Part shown: positions 32,746 to 44,916 of the stretch, in pieces | Layout: the number at the start of each line of letters is the position of its first letter | How positions within the stretch are numbered: the first letter of the stretch is position 1 | Source of the DNA: Capra hircus | Taxonomy: Eukaryota > Chordata > Mammalia > Artiodactyla > Bovidae | Assembly: GCF_001704415.2 (NCBI RefSeq) | Contig: NC_030824.1 | Coordinates: 37,381,022-37,445,021, forward strand | Reading direction: 5' to 3' | Length of the DNA: 64,000 bases | Notes under the pieces: model-generated | Told to the model about the DNA's origin: nothing | What the model saw: only the letters and a program-made list of their open reading frames with translations | The model's database searches: none | Made by a program: the position numbers and the translations under genes

Positions 32746-33342
32746 ATAGATATTATATCACATTCCTGCCTTCTTTTGTCTATTTATGTAGGAGATAAGT
32801 AGGCTTATATTTAGTCAATAAAACTATCAAAAACCTAATATGATGCCTTTTGTTTGCACAAAATTCTAGTCTCATTTTACTTGAAATATTTTAGGTATAA
32901 TATTGACTGCTGCATTTCAGGAGATCCATGCAAGAAATATAAGTTGTCTATATAAGCAAATAGATTGGATATTTGGGGGTTTATATAAACAGATTAAAAC
33001 ACTGAAACTAGGAAGATGAGGACTGAGCAGGATATGATATTAATAGGGTTCCTAAACTCAATAAATGTAGCTATACAGTTATTCTTCAAAAAGTAATACA
33101 GGACTAATACTAAACTCTTTCAAAAACTGAAATATCAGGATTAGAGTGTAATATGAAGGTTATCTTAGTTGAAAAATAAAATTTAAAAATACAAGGAAAA
33201 AGAAGATATGTCTTGTGACCAAATCCATTTGACATTATAGTATGGCTTTAACATCATAAGAGTCCCTTATCTGAACATCTTTTATTTTTTTTATTCATAG
33301 GTGGTATTTTACTGGAGCCAACAGTCTTATTTACAAAGTATT
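32746..33342. other. Unassigned AT-rich sequence
   Basis: No gene or repeat recognised. Confidence 0.4.
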
Positions 33343-33354
33343 ATACATTTTAAG

Positions 33355-33565
33355 GTGGGCTTCCCTGGTGACTCAGACCATAAAGTATGCAATGCAGGAG
33401 ACCTGGGTTTGATCCCTGGGTTGGGAAGGTCCCCTGGAGAAGGAAATGGCTACCCATTCCAGTATTCTTGCCTGGAGGTTTCCATGGACAGAGGAGCCTG
33501 GTGGGCTACAGTCTACGGGGTTGTAAAGAGTCAGACATGACTGAGTAACAAACACTTTCATTTTC
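33355..33565 (+). repeat. Bov-tA SINE with 12-bp TSD
   Basis: Complete copy from 'gtgggcttccctggtgactc' to 'cactttcattttc'. Perfect TSD atacattttaag at 33343-33354 and 33566-33577. Confidence 0.97.
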
Positions 33566-33577
33566 ATACATTTTAAG

Positions 33578-34055
33578 ACAAACACTGTCACCACAGCATT
33601 AAAATTTCAATATTCAAAATTCAAATTTCAAACAAACATAAACATTTATTTTCAGATGATATGATTATTGCAGCACTACCTTTATAATTTCCTATCCAGA
33701 GTCCAAAAATGGAGGCAAGCCCTAAAAACGTAGCAAAGCATTTTGGCACATTGGTATCCATAATCTAGTTTGTGCAGAAATGTTTCCATGAGATTCACAG
33801 AGTATTCTTTGGAAGAAAGAGGCAAGGACTGGTCTTTCTGTTGTCCTTCAGAAATGTGAGCTTTCTGGGAGTTCAGAAACAGCCACAATACAAACAGTAT
33901 AATGAGACACAGCTCTGACTGGGAAAATGTGTCTTCCATCAGAAAAGGACCTCCAGTTCCTGGGGGAGATCCAACTTCCATTTTCAAATAGTATGGTCAT
34001 TTCCAGCAATCACACTTTAAATTTCCAAGAGTTCTTTGTTGACTTATGAAATTTT
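33578..34055. other. Unassigned sequence
   Basis: A 101-codon minus-strand frame (33987-33682) shows one hydrophobic stretch (LCLIILFVLWLFL) but no recognisable family and no exon context. It is treated as chance. Confidence 0.4.
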
Positions 34056-34068
34056 TCTGTTCATCTTG

Positions 34069-34238
34069 CAACCCCATGAACTATAGCCTACCACGCTCCT
34101 CCATCCATGGGATTTTCCAGGCAAAAGTACTGGAGTGGGTTGCCATTTCCTTCTCCAGAGGATCTTCCTGACCCAGGGATCGAACCCAGGTCTCCCACAT
34201 TTTAGGCAGACACTTTACCATCTGAGCCATCAGAGAAG
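34069..34238 (-). repeat. Bov-tA SINE lacking its 3' tail, with 13-bp TSD
   Basis: Reverse copy starting abruptly at 'caaccccatgaactatagcc', so the usual 40 or so bases of 3' tail are absent. The head 'taccatctgagccatcagag' is complete. Perfect TSD tctgttcatcttg at 34056-34068 and 34239-34251. Confidence 0.95.
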
Positions 34239-34251
34239 TCTGTTCATCTTG

Positions 34252-35180
34252 TTAGTATGTCCTAAATTAAGTAGCTTTTCTTATATAGCTGATGATGTTA
34301 ACTTTAAAGTATTTTCTTCTTCTCCAATTTTTTTCATCTTTGTTTATTTTGGTCTCTATTTTATGTTGCATTCTTTTCTCAAATGATATTTCATTCTTCA
34401 TGGATATCAAACAAGGAGCTCTAAAAAGGGACTGGACACTGTGTCTGGGTATGCTTGTGAATGGAGATCTTTTTTTACAGGATGATTGGACAAGTAAACT
34501 GACTTTTCTTTTTTCTTGGAAGATTTGTATATGTCAGTGTCTAGACATCATTTTTCTGAAATCCTGATGTTTCTCTAAAAAAGAATCATCTCTTCTTCTG
34601 CTTAGAGTTCTTTTCCTCAGCAGTTCACACTGTGAGACAAGGGCTAAGGGAGGCAGATGGCGGCACCAGTGTCAATTTTCAATACTTTATCACAATTTCC
34701 CATCTACCATTGGGAAATTCTTTTCTTCTCTGTGACTTCTGTCCCTCAATTTGGGAAGTCTTGGTTCAATTTCTATAAATATGATCTCCTGAGGTCATGG
34801 CTAGGTGAGAGGTGAAAGGTGTGTGTGTGTGCCTTAGTGTGGGGGAGTGCCAAGAGAGAATGGTCACCTAGCTCAACACACTGGGAAAGATGATGGATGC
34901 GCCTGTGAGTTTTTGTGTGTTGGGGGTGGTGGTGGTGGAAATTGTTCCAGTCACAAATTTTTGAAGTAGTCCTCCTGTTTTTCAAGTCTGCACCGTATCT
35001 CATGTTCTTTGGTAATTTATTACCTCCAAGCACAGAGTTCTTTAGAATTATCTCCTTTGTTTTTGATATACTTTTCTGCAGGCACTTAGTCTGTAACTTC
35101 TCCTCTGATAAGACAGTTACCCTTCCATGAGCTTTCCATCTTTCAAAAAATATTAAGTAATTGAAATTACTGGTCTCTGT
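34252..35180. other. Unassigned sequence with GT/GGT-rich patch
   Basis: A purine/GT-rich patch lies at about 34815-34940 ('gtgtgtgtgtgcc', 'ggtggtggtggtgg'). Open frames here are short and unrecognised. Confidence 0.4.
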
Positions 35181-35304
35181 TTATCTCCTCTTCTGCTTTC
35201 GTCTGCCTGCCTGTCTCTCTCTCTTGCTTTCTCATTTCCTCTCATTTTTCCCTCCTCCCTTTCTCCCTCCTCCTTTCTCCTCCCTTTCCATCTCCTCTCT
35301 CTGC
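35181..35304. repeat. Polypyrimidine tract
   Basis: About 120 bp that are almost all C and T ('ctgtctctctctcttgcttt', 'cctcctccctttctccctcc'). It is a low-complexity tract with potential to form triplex-type structures. Confidence 0.85.
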
Positions 35305-35639
35305 TAACAGAAAGATCTGAGAAGAGAAAAGTGATAAATATACATGTCTGCCTTGATGTTTAACCCAGACACCTAGACTCCCAATATACTCCCTGCTCTA
35401 TGCAGAAGAATTGGCTCAGACTAGGCAACTCTGAAGCTGTAAATTAAAGGCCCGAATGATTACACTTGAGCAGCATGAATGCAGTAGGGGCTGACATTTC
35501 CACTCAATTGCTTGATTAAATACTGCAGTTTTATTAAAAAGGAATCATAATTTTTTTTCTGTTTGAGTCATATCATTGATGTAACTGTGGGTTTTCCGTT
35601 TCTTTGGCAGTACATTTTCTGGTCTCTATGATTTAGTTG
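35305..35639. other. Unassigned sequence
   Basis: Nothing recognised between the pyrimidine tract and the possible LINE relic. Confidence 0.4.
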
Positions 35640-36110
35640 ATTTCAGCTTCTATTTTAAATCTATTGGTATTTATCATGTCAAAGAAACACAGAGGTAGAG
35701 TCTTCCTGAAAATCCCTTCTATAAATCCTTTTTCTGGTTTACACTTGACTTATTCTGCTCTGTCCTATTGCTTCAAGTACAAATTCCTCTACACTGCTTC
35801 TGCATGTTTTTCGAGGCTTTCCATTATGTAACCCCAACTAATCAACCACAGTTTCCTGGCCCACTTAAGAACTCTTTATCTGGCCAGGTGAATCTTTTGT
35901 ATGTTCACCAAAACCAGAGTTCTCCTATCCCACACTATATTATTCTGACCCTTCTCCAGAATGCCTGTTTCCAAATATGATTGATGAGCCTGCCTGGCAC
36001 CACACTCAAATGACCACCTCTGTGTTTGCTGTAATGTACACTTCACGACTGTTCATCTTCTAAAACCGTGTCTCATCCTTACACTTCAACTCAATTTCCT
36101 ACTTTCTTGC
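35640..36110 (+). repeat. Possible L2/CR1-like relic
   Basis: 'caagtacaaattcctct', 'gaggctttccattatg' and 'ccttctccagaatgcc' loosely follow the 3' halves of CR1-type mammalian LINEs. Weak. Confidence 0.3.
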
Positions 36111-36194
36111 ACAACTTAAGCTTTTACTCTTTTTTGTCTTGTGTAGTTAATCGTTTTTTCCAAAGTTATTCTTATCTCCCTGAAATGGATTTTT

Positions 36195-36307
36195 AAAAAA
36201 ATATAAATTTATCTATTTTAATTAGAGGTTAATTACTTTACAATATTGTATTGGTTTTGCCATACATCAACATGAATCCACCATAGGTATACACGTGTCC
36301 CCCATCT
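36195..36307 (-). repeat. 113-bp L1 3' stub with TSD
   Basis: Reverse L1 3' UTR: 'taattagaggttaattactt', 'attgtattggttttgccata', 'catgaatccaccataggtat'. Perfect TSD tgaaatggatttt at 36181-36193 and 36308-36320. A very short 5'-truncated insertion. Confidence 0.95.
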
Positions 36308-36320
36308 TGAAATGGATTTT

Positions 36321-37379
36321 AAATTCTGAGAACAAGGGCTATTTTTCCTTTCTTTCCAAGCTTCACAGATCCTCTTTCTGAGTTCTCACCAATTGATTGG
36401 CTGGTATCAAATGGTTGTCTCTGTCACTTTTCAGTTCATGTTTTCATAAGTCAGTTTTATTTCCTGTGATATACTATGTAAACTAGATTCTGAGCCTTGG
36501 CAAGTTTAAAAGTTTTCTATAGTTAGATCAACTAGGTGAGGGAGGAAAGTTTTGCTCTTTGCTTATGGCATATAGTGCTACATTTTGGAGTATAACTAAA
36601 AACCAGTTGGATTTACTATTGTTTATTTCAATTTTTTAAGTTTATTTGTAAGAGGATAAATTAGCCTCTGATATCATCTATCCATTTTTGAATCCTCATT
36701 TCCATAAAATTTCTCAGTTTCTCTTTTCATTACTCTCTCAAGTGTTCTCAAGTTTTAAAAATTATTTTTTGATATGTTAGTAGAGATTTTATTTTTTCAG
36801 GGTTTTTTTTGTATTTTTTTGTCTTTCCTTCTGGCATATTTAATAAAAATAACATAAAGTAATTTTCTTAAAGTTTTTTCTTGATTTATCCCATGTTTAG
36901 TTAGACTAAGTGCCAGACTATGTTTGGCAAACTTGAGAAGGTAACTGCTAATTAAGCAAAGTTTATTTAATGATAGAAAGAAAGCAAGAGCGCCCCTTTA
37001 AACTGGGTGTGAGAAACTGATTCGAGCATGTTGAGTACTGCCAAAGTGTTGCAGAATGCTCAGTTAATGATTTAATTAGTAGCTGACTGTCATCATCCTA
37101 AGTAAATGTCTTAACACCTGTTTCTTTTAGTCAGCCCCTAGTGACTTAGACCTATAACTTCTAAGTCATTAATGTTTTGCTGTTATTAGTGTATGTTAAT
37201 GTAAGATTTCTTTTGGTTGGTTTTAGAGTATCTATAAAAGTAAGCTCTTTTCCCTTCTTTTCTTCTTATTACCTAACCATCACATTTTTATATGAGTTTC
37301 CTTGCCACTGGTGGCAAACTCTAGCGCTTCACTTATAAAACATAAATATTACTGTAATGAGTTAGTATTTTGACCACCC
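36321..37379. other. Unassigned AT-rich sequence
   Basis: No gene or repeat recognised. Confidence 0.4.
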
Positions 37380-37740
37380 AACACCACAGTTTGATTCACA
37401 GATGAACCTCTCCTTGTTGAAAGTCACCCTGGTGGAACATGAAATCCTTGTGCCTGCCCCTCTCTTCAAAAGCTGCCTTCAGTTCACGGGACATTCTTTC
37501 TGCATTCCCCACACTGGCAAGGCCAGGGACTCTGAAACTGATGCAGTGTACAGCAAGGCTGAAAGAATGAGCTGGACTTGGTCCATTCCCAGGAAGACTG
37601 TCAAGCAAGTCTTGCTATTGAGAGTGGTTCTGGACAGTTGAGAAGCTGTTCATCTTCAGCCTTCCCTCGAATCCTGTGAGCCCCCTCATGTCCTTCAACG
37701 GAAGTCACTCTTTGTAAAATCTACCAGGAGTCAGTTTGTA
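37380..37740. other. Unassigned, relatively GC-rich segment
   Basis: Richer in G+C than its AT-rich neighbours and open on both strands (37402-37641 plus, 79 codons; 37608-37396 minus, 70 codons). Neither peptide is recognised, and no paired splice sites or poly-A signal are obvious. It could be an unrecognised old repeat or a fragment of a processed pseudogene. Confidence 0.35.
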
Positions 37741-37752
37741 GTTGTTTACAAA

Positions 37753-37963
37753 GGGCTTCCAAGGTGGTGCAGTGGTAAAAAATCCACCTGCAATGCAGGA
37801 GGCCTGGTTTGATCCCTGGGTCAGGAAGATTCTTGGAGAAAGGCGTGGGAACCCACTTCAGTATTCTTTCCTGGAGAATTCCATGGACAGAGGAGCCTGG
37901 TGGGCTACAGTCCCTGGAGGTCGCAAAAAGTTGGAGATGACAGCACACACACAGACACACAAA
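37753..37963 (+). repeat. Bov-tA SINE
   Basis: From 'gggcttccaaggtggtgcag' to 'ttggagatgacagcac' with a short CA tail. 'acaaa' flanks both ends. Confidence 0.94.
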
Positions 37964-38326
37964 TAGAACAATTAGTGTGATATATTCACCACTACTCTTA
38001 TTAATTAGAATTTTTCTTTTTAGTATTTAACATGTTTTAAGCACAAAAAGATAAAAATTTACTCCATCTCCCCTAATATTAGGCCTTGTGTCCTGGTATC
38101 TGGAAAACTTGACTCAGGTGATGCGAGAACTTCAGAAGGCTGGATTATTCCGGAGCAAGAAAAAGATGAGTGGCCATGCAAATAGAGTCTGTCACATTTG
38201 GAGGATGAGAAAGTTATGAAAAAGTGAGGAAGAGAAGGAATATGAAGGTGCTTTATTCTTTAATTAAATGCATACTGCTTTGACAATAATATAGTTAAGA
38301 TTACTCATTAAATATTTTAAGAACTT
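37964..38326. other. Unassigned sequence
   Basis: No gene or repeat recognised. Confidence 0.4.
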
Positions 38327-38339
38327 AGTAGAAATGTAA

Positions 38340-38594
38340 GGAGAAGGCAATGGCACCCCACTCCAGTACTCTTGCCTGGAAAATCTCATGGACGGAGGAG
38401 CCTGGAAGGCTGCAGTCCATGGGGTAGCTGAGGGTCGGTCACGACTTCACTTCCACTTTTCACTTTCACGCATTGGAGAAGGAAATGGCAACCCACTCCA
38501 GTGTTCTTGCCTGGAGAATCCCAGGGATGGGGGAGCCTCGTGGGCTGCCATCTGTGGGGTCGCACAGAGTTGGACAGGACTGAAGTGACTTAGC
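38340..38594 (+). repeat. Bov-A2 SINE with TSD
   Basis: Full dimer from 'ggagaaggcaatggcacccc' to 'gaagtgacttagc', with hardly any AGC tail. The flanks agtagaaatgtaa (38327-38339) and agtaaaaatgtaa (38595-38607) form a 13-bp TSD with one mismatch. Confidence 0.97.
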
Positions 38595-38607
38595 AGTAAA
38601 AATGTAA

Positions 38608-40062
38608 ACAAAAATATCATTTAGCTAATTCAATTTTTTAAAAGAGGAAAAAGAAATTAAAAATTTCTCCATATCTTTAGAAAAAATGATATATACCTGA
38701 ATTATAAAATGCCTTCGATGAATAAACCAAATTTTAGTCTGAGACAAGTCATATAACATACAGGAACTTTGAGGTTTAATAATAGAATGTCCCTAAGTCA
38801 CACTGATCATGTTTGACAGTACCTTAATAGAGTTAATTGCTAAATTAAAAAAAACAACAACAACTCCAAAAACCAGTGTCATATACCTATCTCAGTGGTT
38901 TGGGTTATCTGTTTCTACTAAGCCTAACTGTAGATCTCAATCTCGCCCTCCTTAGTGACCCAATGATGGCATGTCATCACTTTGAACCCAAATAATATCT
39001 ACTTTCACAACTCTGTAATCCTTTCTCATCTCTCATAAAACACTAAAGATTTTGATAAAATAGACCCTCTCCTGATAGGAGAGAGAGAATCCTCATCTAA
39101 TGCGATTTTATTGCATAGATGAAATTAGGGAATTAAAGGAAATTACATTAGCATCTTATTCTTCTTAAAAAAGAAGTAATCTATAAAAAAGTTTTAGAAA
39201 CCAGGTTATTTGTATATACCATAATTTCATTGCAATTATATCATATGAGACATCTAATTTGTAATTTAGATTTCAGTATATTTTCTTAGAGACAACTACA
39301 GTGGCTTAAAGTAAAGTTCAGTTGATCTTACAATTAAACTTTCTACTCATTCCTATCTTCTGTGTCTAGGCAGAACATTATACATAATAAAAGATTGATG
39401 AAATTTCCACTCCTTTTTAAACTGAACTTGCATTTTCAGCTTCAGATTTTAGCTTGAGTTTGTTTTAATCAGCATTTTGGAAAAGGAATTTCTCAGAAAA
39501 GCATGTGACCTATGTCCTCATAAAATTGTTTCTAAACTTGGTACTTCATTGTTTTCTCTGCTTTAGATCCAAACCCAGTGAAATATTTGCTGATATATTC
39601 ACTTAATTTTCAATGAAAAGAGGATATTATGAATTTCTTTGAATTTTTTTGGAGATATATTTTCCATGTGCAGTCTGCCATTAGGAAAAATAAAACACCA
39701 TCTAAAAGTATTATGATTAAAAAGAAAAGAATGACAGATTTATTCTTAACATAAATAAAACAGTCCAGCTATTTCAGAAACTCTGTTTCAATCAATACTA
39801 TTCATAATACTATTGCATAAATGTCACTTTAAAAAAATGAGATATAAAAGGCACACCAGCTAAGATGAAATAAAAAATGAGAAATTCAGTTCACTAAATG
39901 TTAGATTTTCATACTGATCTTTCTGTTTATGATAACTGTAGGTCTATAAGAGGCATTCTACTGGGAAAGGTGTACATATAATGTTAAATATCAGGATATT
40001 TCAATAAGAAATTATGCACTACAGAGCTATTTCCTTATCAAAGATGCTATCAATACATATAG

Positions 40063-40063
<1 letters not shown>
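38608..40063. other. Unassigned AT-rich sequence
   Basis: No long frames. A small 'aacaacaacaa' tract lies near 38855. No repeat recognised. Confidence 0.4.

Positions 40064-40101
<38 letters not shown>
40064..40101. repeat. (CA)19 microsatellite
   Basis: Nineteen uninterrupted CA units. A pure array of this length is usually polymorphic. Confidence 0.97.
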
Positions 40102-40102
<1 letters not shown>

Positions 40103-42013
40103 CACTAGTTTAGAACATCTAAATACAGGGTAGTTGGGTATAATTTGGATGAGCTAAAAGTTAAGAATTGCAGTTAACACAGAATGGAAGTCCTCAAACC
40201 CAAATGAATGTCTTTGGAAGGTAAGGGGGGAAAGGAAAATCAAAAGAGTAAAATGAACATCAGAGAATGGAATTAGCATCTGGTGAGATAATCTTCCCTA
40301 GCAGTCAACTTTCATTTTTTCCTCATAGTCTGATTAGCCAGAGGCAAAAGTTGTAGGCTTTTTTTTTGTTGACTCAATAAAGAATCAATATTTTCGGTGA
40401 TTATAATTCCATTAATTTATTTTATTTCAAAGCTCTGTATGAAATGGATTCTAGAGGTTTCTGATATATAGTAATACGATATATTGTTATACAGATATAT
40501 TAGTGGTTGCTTTCAAATATGCTGGTTCTTTGGCAATTCTTAATTGTATATAAGTAGTTATCCTTTTCAATTTCATCAAAATGATGTTTTATATTCTCAG
40601 CCAAGATAGGCCTTTTTCTTGGAATATTTATATGAAAAGAGAAATACTTTGAATAGCTCAAAATTAATGCAAAGATTCAAATTAAGAAAAAAGTTTGAAT
40701 TTTATTATGACGCAAAGAATTGATTTGCACAAATAGGGAAGTGTGACATAGAGACAGACTTCTGCCTCTAAGACTGGTACTTTTTTAATTTATTCATTCT
40801 TTTAAAAAAATGAATAGAAAAAAAGTAGTTGGATAACTTCTGGTTGGCTGAATGCCTGTATTATTTTTATTGGCAAGAGCCTCTGAGTGGCTGAAAGGTG
40901 GCCATTAACACTCTGACAGAAAGTGCTGACAGGGTGATTATAAGATTAACACCCTATGTTATATTAAGAGTGTCAAAACCTCACTCTTACCTGTCAGTGG
41001 AAAATAACAGCATGAGAGGAAACACTACAGAATCAGAACTATTTCTAATGCTAAAGCACCATGCTTTGGTGTGTCTAAACTTTTTAAAATGCTCATGTGA
41101 GCTACTGAATTTAGCTGATGACTGAAGCCATTCTTCTTTTACTCTGTAAGGTGATTTTACGAGTGAAATATTTATAAGAATGATATATATTTCTCTATAC
41201 ATTTCTTCTTTGGAATGAAAGTCTTATAGATTTTTCAGTCAGAAGAAACCAGTTATGTATATTATTTCTTTCATAAAACCAAGTTATTTTAAAAAACAAT
41301 TCGTGCCGTCATTTATGAAGAAAATTTAACAAATAAGGTATTTTCCAAATTGCCCCATACTGCTTTGTATCCTGAAGTTGAAAAATCCCTAATTTTCTGG
41401 CCTAGAAATCAGATAATCAGGAAGTTTCCCTTCAACAGGATGTTTGTTTGTTCATTCTTAATCAGAGGTGTTCAAAGAATTCTGCTTCTGCTTCACACAC
41501 AAAACTCTACTAAATGTATGTAAATGCAAATTATCAGCATCATTAAGCCATACAAACCTCAGTAGTTCTTGTTTAGAAATGACTTTTTAATGTGTCGAAT
41601 TATTCTTTTGAGGGAGTTCTGCTTGGGAAAAAATGTAAAAGTTAAGAATTGCAGGACAGAGGACAGTTTGAGGAGATGCCTAACCTGGAGATGCTGAGTC
41701 AGAGAAGTAAGAGTCTGAGGAGAGAAGATGATCTATCCCAGATAACTAGGGAGCCTACTCAAGAAGTTTCCATGTGGGGTTCTAACCGATCAAGACACCA
41801 CCCAGAAGTCCTGCTCTCAGTCTCAGTCTCCACCCTACCCTACTCCAGAAGATCCACCCATAGAACGACGATTGGCCCAGGACAGAGCCAAGTACTCCTG
41901 AGGTCCCAGGGCTGAAACAGCAGTCCTCAGGGAGCAGGGGAAGGTGGATGGAAGACGGGAACTCAGATAGTGAGGCTATGGGCCTCACTTAACTTAGTCT
42001 TAAAATACTTGCT
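40102..42013. other. Unassigned sequence
   Basis: AT-rich to about 41640, then a more GC-rich part to 41990. Frames at 40898-41125 and 41649-41915 are unrecognised. No repeat called. Confidence 0.4.
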
Positions 42014-42025
42014 ATATCAACCTCC

Positions 42026-42237
42026 CAGGTGGCTCAGTGATGAAGAACCTGCCTACCAGCGTAGAAGACGCAGGTGACATGGGTTTGATCCCTGGGTTGA
42101 GAAGATCCTTAGGAGGAGAAAATGGCAACCCACTCCAGTATTCCTGCCAAGTAATCTCAGGGACGGTGGAGCCTGCCTGGCTACAGTCCATAGGATTGTA
42201 AAGAACTGGACACAACTGAGCATGCACGCGTGAATGC
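42026..42237 (+). repeat. Bov-tA SINE with 12-bp TSD
   Basis: Copy from 'caggtggctcagtgatgaag' to 'gacacaactgagcatgcacg'. Perfect TSD atatcaacctcc at 42014-42025 and 42238-42249. Confidence 0.96.
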
Positions 42238-42249
42238 ATATCAACCTCC

Positions 42250-42900
42250 ATATGTAGTTTTGCTCTGTGCTTGTGCCCCAAGTCAGGGATGGGCCTGACA
42301 GCAGACTATTCCTACCCAAAAGACTTCTTTTTCTCATCCATGTAAACAATTCTCAGCCTTATTAATTCAATCAGTAAGTTATATAATGACAGGTAGATAA
42401 GTCTATTCATGATTTTTTTCACAAAGGCTAGTAACTTCTATTTCAGTCATTGCTAAGCTAAAATAGTTAATAGGCCCCCAAAAGCTCCTGAACTTGTGTC
42501 ACTGGCTTTGTGATTAGAGAAGGTCTGAGCTATTTTGTAGAGACAACATAGAACTCCACTAAAAGTAATGGAGGTATTCCTATGATTTATGCTAAATTCT
42601 ATCACAGGATAATTCAAACTGGAAAGATGGCTTCCCCTCCCCACCCACCCCCAAGAAAAAACAAGAAAGAGTGGTTATGAAGACAACAGAAGAAGCAGCC
42701 CTGGAGATCCCAAATCAGGACACTGAATTCTAGTACAGCTTTGCCTTTAACTATAGCTCTGAATAAAATTTACTCTTTGAGCTTCAGTTTTCTCAGCTAT
42801 AAACCGAGGAAGCCAGAATGCACTGGTGAAGTCCTTATGGCCCCAAGTAACTTCTCAGGACCTGTACAGGAACAGGGCGAATAGTACTTGGGGATTCTTG
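42250..42900. other. Unassigned sequence
   Basis: No gene or repeat recognised. A C-rich patch lies near 42632-42652. Confidence 0.4.
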
Positions 42901-43123
42901 CAGGCATGCATGCTAAGTTGCTTTAGTCGTGTCTGACTCTGTGACCCCATGGACTGTAGCTCACCAGGCTCCATGGGATTCTCCATGGGATTGTCCATGG
43001 GATTCTCCAAGCAAGAATACTGGAGTGGGTTGCCATGCCTTCCTCCAGAGGCTCTTCCCAACCCAGGGATCCAACCCATGTCTCTTACATTGGCAGGCGG
43101 GTTCTTTACCTGGGAAGCCCTAC
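42901..43123 (-). repeat. Bov-tA SINE with internal 12-bp triplication
   Basis: Reverse copy from 'caggcatgcatgctaagttg' to 'tctttacctgggaagcc'. The 12-mer ccatgggattct occurs three times in tandem (42971-43006, one mismatch), where the family normally has it once. Confidence 0.94.
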
Positions 43124-44654
43124 TAAGGGATTCTTACTTAGGTTCAATATAACAACTTTTAAAAAATATTTTTTGTATAAGATGTCTCTAATAAATAATT
43201 TTGCTGTGAAAACAGTAACAGTTTTCAAACCACAGACCTGATAATAACAAAAGTTCATTCCAGCTTAAAAAAAAAAAAAAAAAACTGCTATGGTTTTAAT
43301 TATGTGGAAAAACAAAGAAAAGCTTTGGGTAATCAAACCTAGGTGAAACTTCTTCTTTGACCTTAATATAAAAAAGGATGAAAAAAATATAACAAATTGC
43401 TTTAGGATACTCATTTTCCCACATGATAGAATCCCAAATTGACTGACACTTATTTTTAATCCCCTGGAATTCAGAAGGGCTGGTTTTTCTCAATGCATAT
43501 TCTCTGCTGAATTCGTTAGTATTCTACTTGAATAGATCAGTTTGGAAAGGATGAACCAGTGACAGGTCCAAAGGTCACTGAGGAACTCAAGGCCAAAGAT
43601 GAGAAAATAAGGATGGGAAATTGCTGAGGGATTTTTAAAGAGAAGAGCAACAGGAACCGAATGACAAGCAATGAAGATAATATGAGCAGGAGAGTGTTTG
43701 GCTGACTGGAATGTAGAAATGCAGGAAGCAGGGATTGTTTTGGGGGAGAGGTAAGTGGGGTCCAGCTGTGAGATGACCAGAGCTTGGATTTGGCACATGG
43801 GACCAAGAGAGAGGGACGACCTGCAGATAACTTGCCAAAGAAGACAAGTCAAGTAAGTGTCAGAACGGGAAAAGAGCCAGTATCCTTAGGCGTCCCATCT
43901 ACAATCTCCGTTCACTTGAGCACGGTTTCTCTTCGGGGAAACTAACCTTTGTCCTTTATCCTAAGTACTTTCTAATCATCCACATCCTACTATAAGGTTA
44001 CATTTTAATGGAAGTCAACTTGGAGACTTCTCCAGTGACATGAAACTGTTTTCTTTCACTCTGTGGTTTAACAGTTTCTCCACAGTTAACAGAGCAGTCT
44101 TTTTATTACCAGAAACATGGACCTCATTTGTGGTCTTTAGCCATGGCAAAGCTCCCACTAAAGCCAATGGGAGTTGTGGCTGAGTGAACCTTAGTGAATA
44201 ATATTCATTTTTATAAGGTTTGGAATATGAAGCAATCAGAATTGTTATTTGCTTATTACATGTTGCCTTTGGTTCCCATGAAGGCATGACCACAATTAGG
44301 ATGTAGGATCATGGCTTCCTTTAGGTACACAATACAAATCCTGAAACTTTGAACAGAAATCATACTTTCTTCAGGAAGGAAATACATATAATTTTAACTA
44401 GCTCTTGATTATTGCTTTATAGATTCTCTTTTCTTTGTCCAGCTCGGTTTAACACTTGCAAGTATTTTTATAGCATATTGTTTCTAGAAACGGAATCCTC
44501 TTCTCATTCTTTTACCATTCCTAACAAAGTGTAGACCTATTCCTCCTGAGTCCTATTCCACCAAGAAAAATAAGAAGTAAGGAGAAAGTAGTTTCAGAAT
44601 TTAAAAAAAGCACTATCATTTAGAGAATGCTTCAGAAAAATATTTATCAGTTCT
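43124..44654. other. Unassigned sequence with A18 run
   Basis: A-run at about 43267-43284. Overlapping minus-strand frames of up to 120 codons at 43852-43490 have no recognised domain. No repeat is firmly identified. Confidence 0.4.
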
Positions 44655-44916
44655 TTGATGCTAAAGCTGAAACTCCAATACTTTGGCCATCTCATTTGAA
44701 GAGTTGACTCATTGGAAAAGGCCCTGATGCTGGGAGGGATTGGGGGCAGGAGGAGAAGGGGATGACAGAGGATGAGATGGCTGGATGGCATCACCAACTC
44801 CATGGACATGAGTCTGAGTGAACTCTGGGAGTTGGTGATGGACAGGGAGGCCTGGTGTGCTGCGATTCATGGGGTAGCAAAGAGTTAACATGACTGAGCG
44901 ACTGAACTGAACTGAA
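44655..44916 (+). repeat. BovB 3' fragment
   Basis: From 'ttgatgctaaagctgaaact' through 'gacagaggatgagatggctg' to 'gcgactgaactgaactgaa'. Close to the commonest BovB 3' wording, so relatively young. Confidence 0.95.

Noticed and set aside
33682..33987. Possible membrane protein frame with a hydrophobic stretch
   Set aside because: A single hydrophobic run in a 101-codon frame is common by chance. No homology is recognised and no splice structure is visible.
42949..43152. Repetitive peptide frames with Met/Gly/Phe-Ser repeats
   Set aside because: They are translations of the 12-bp triplication inside a SINE, not a real repeat protein.
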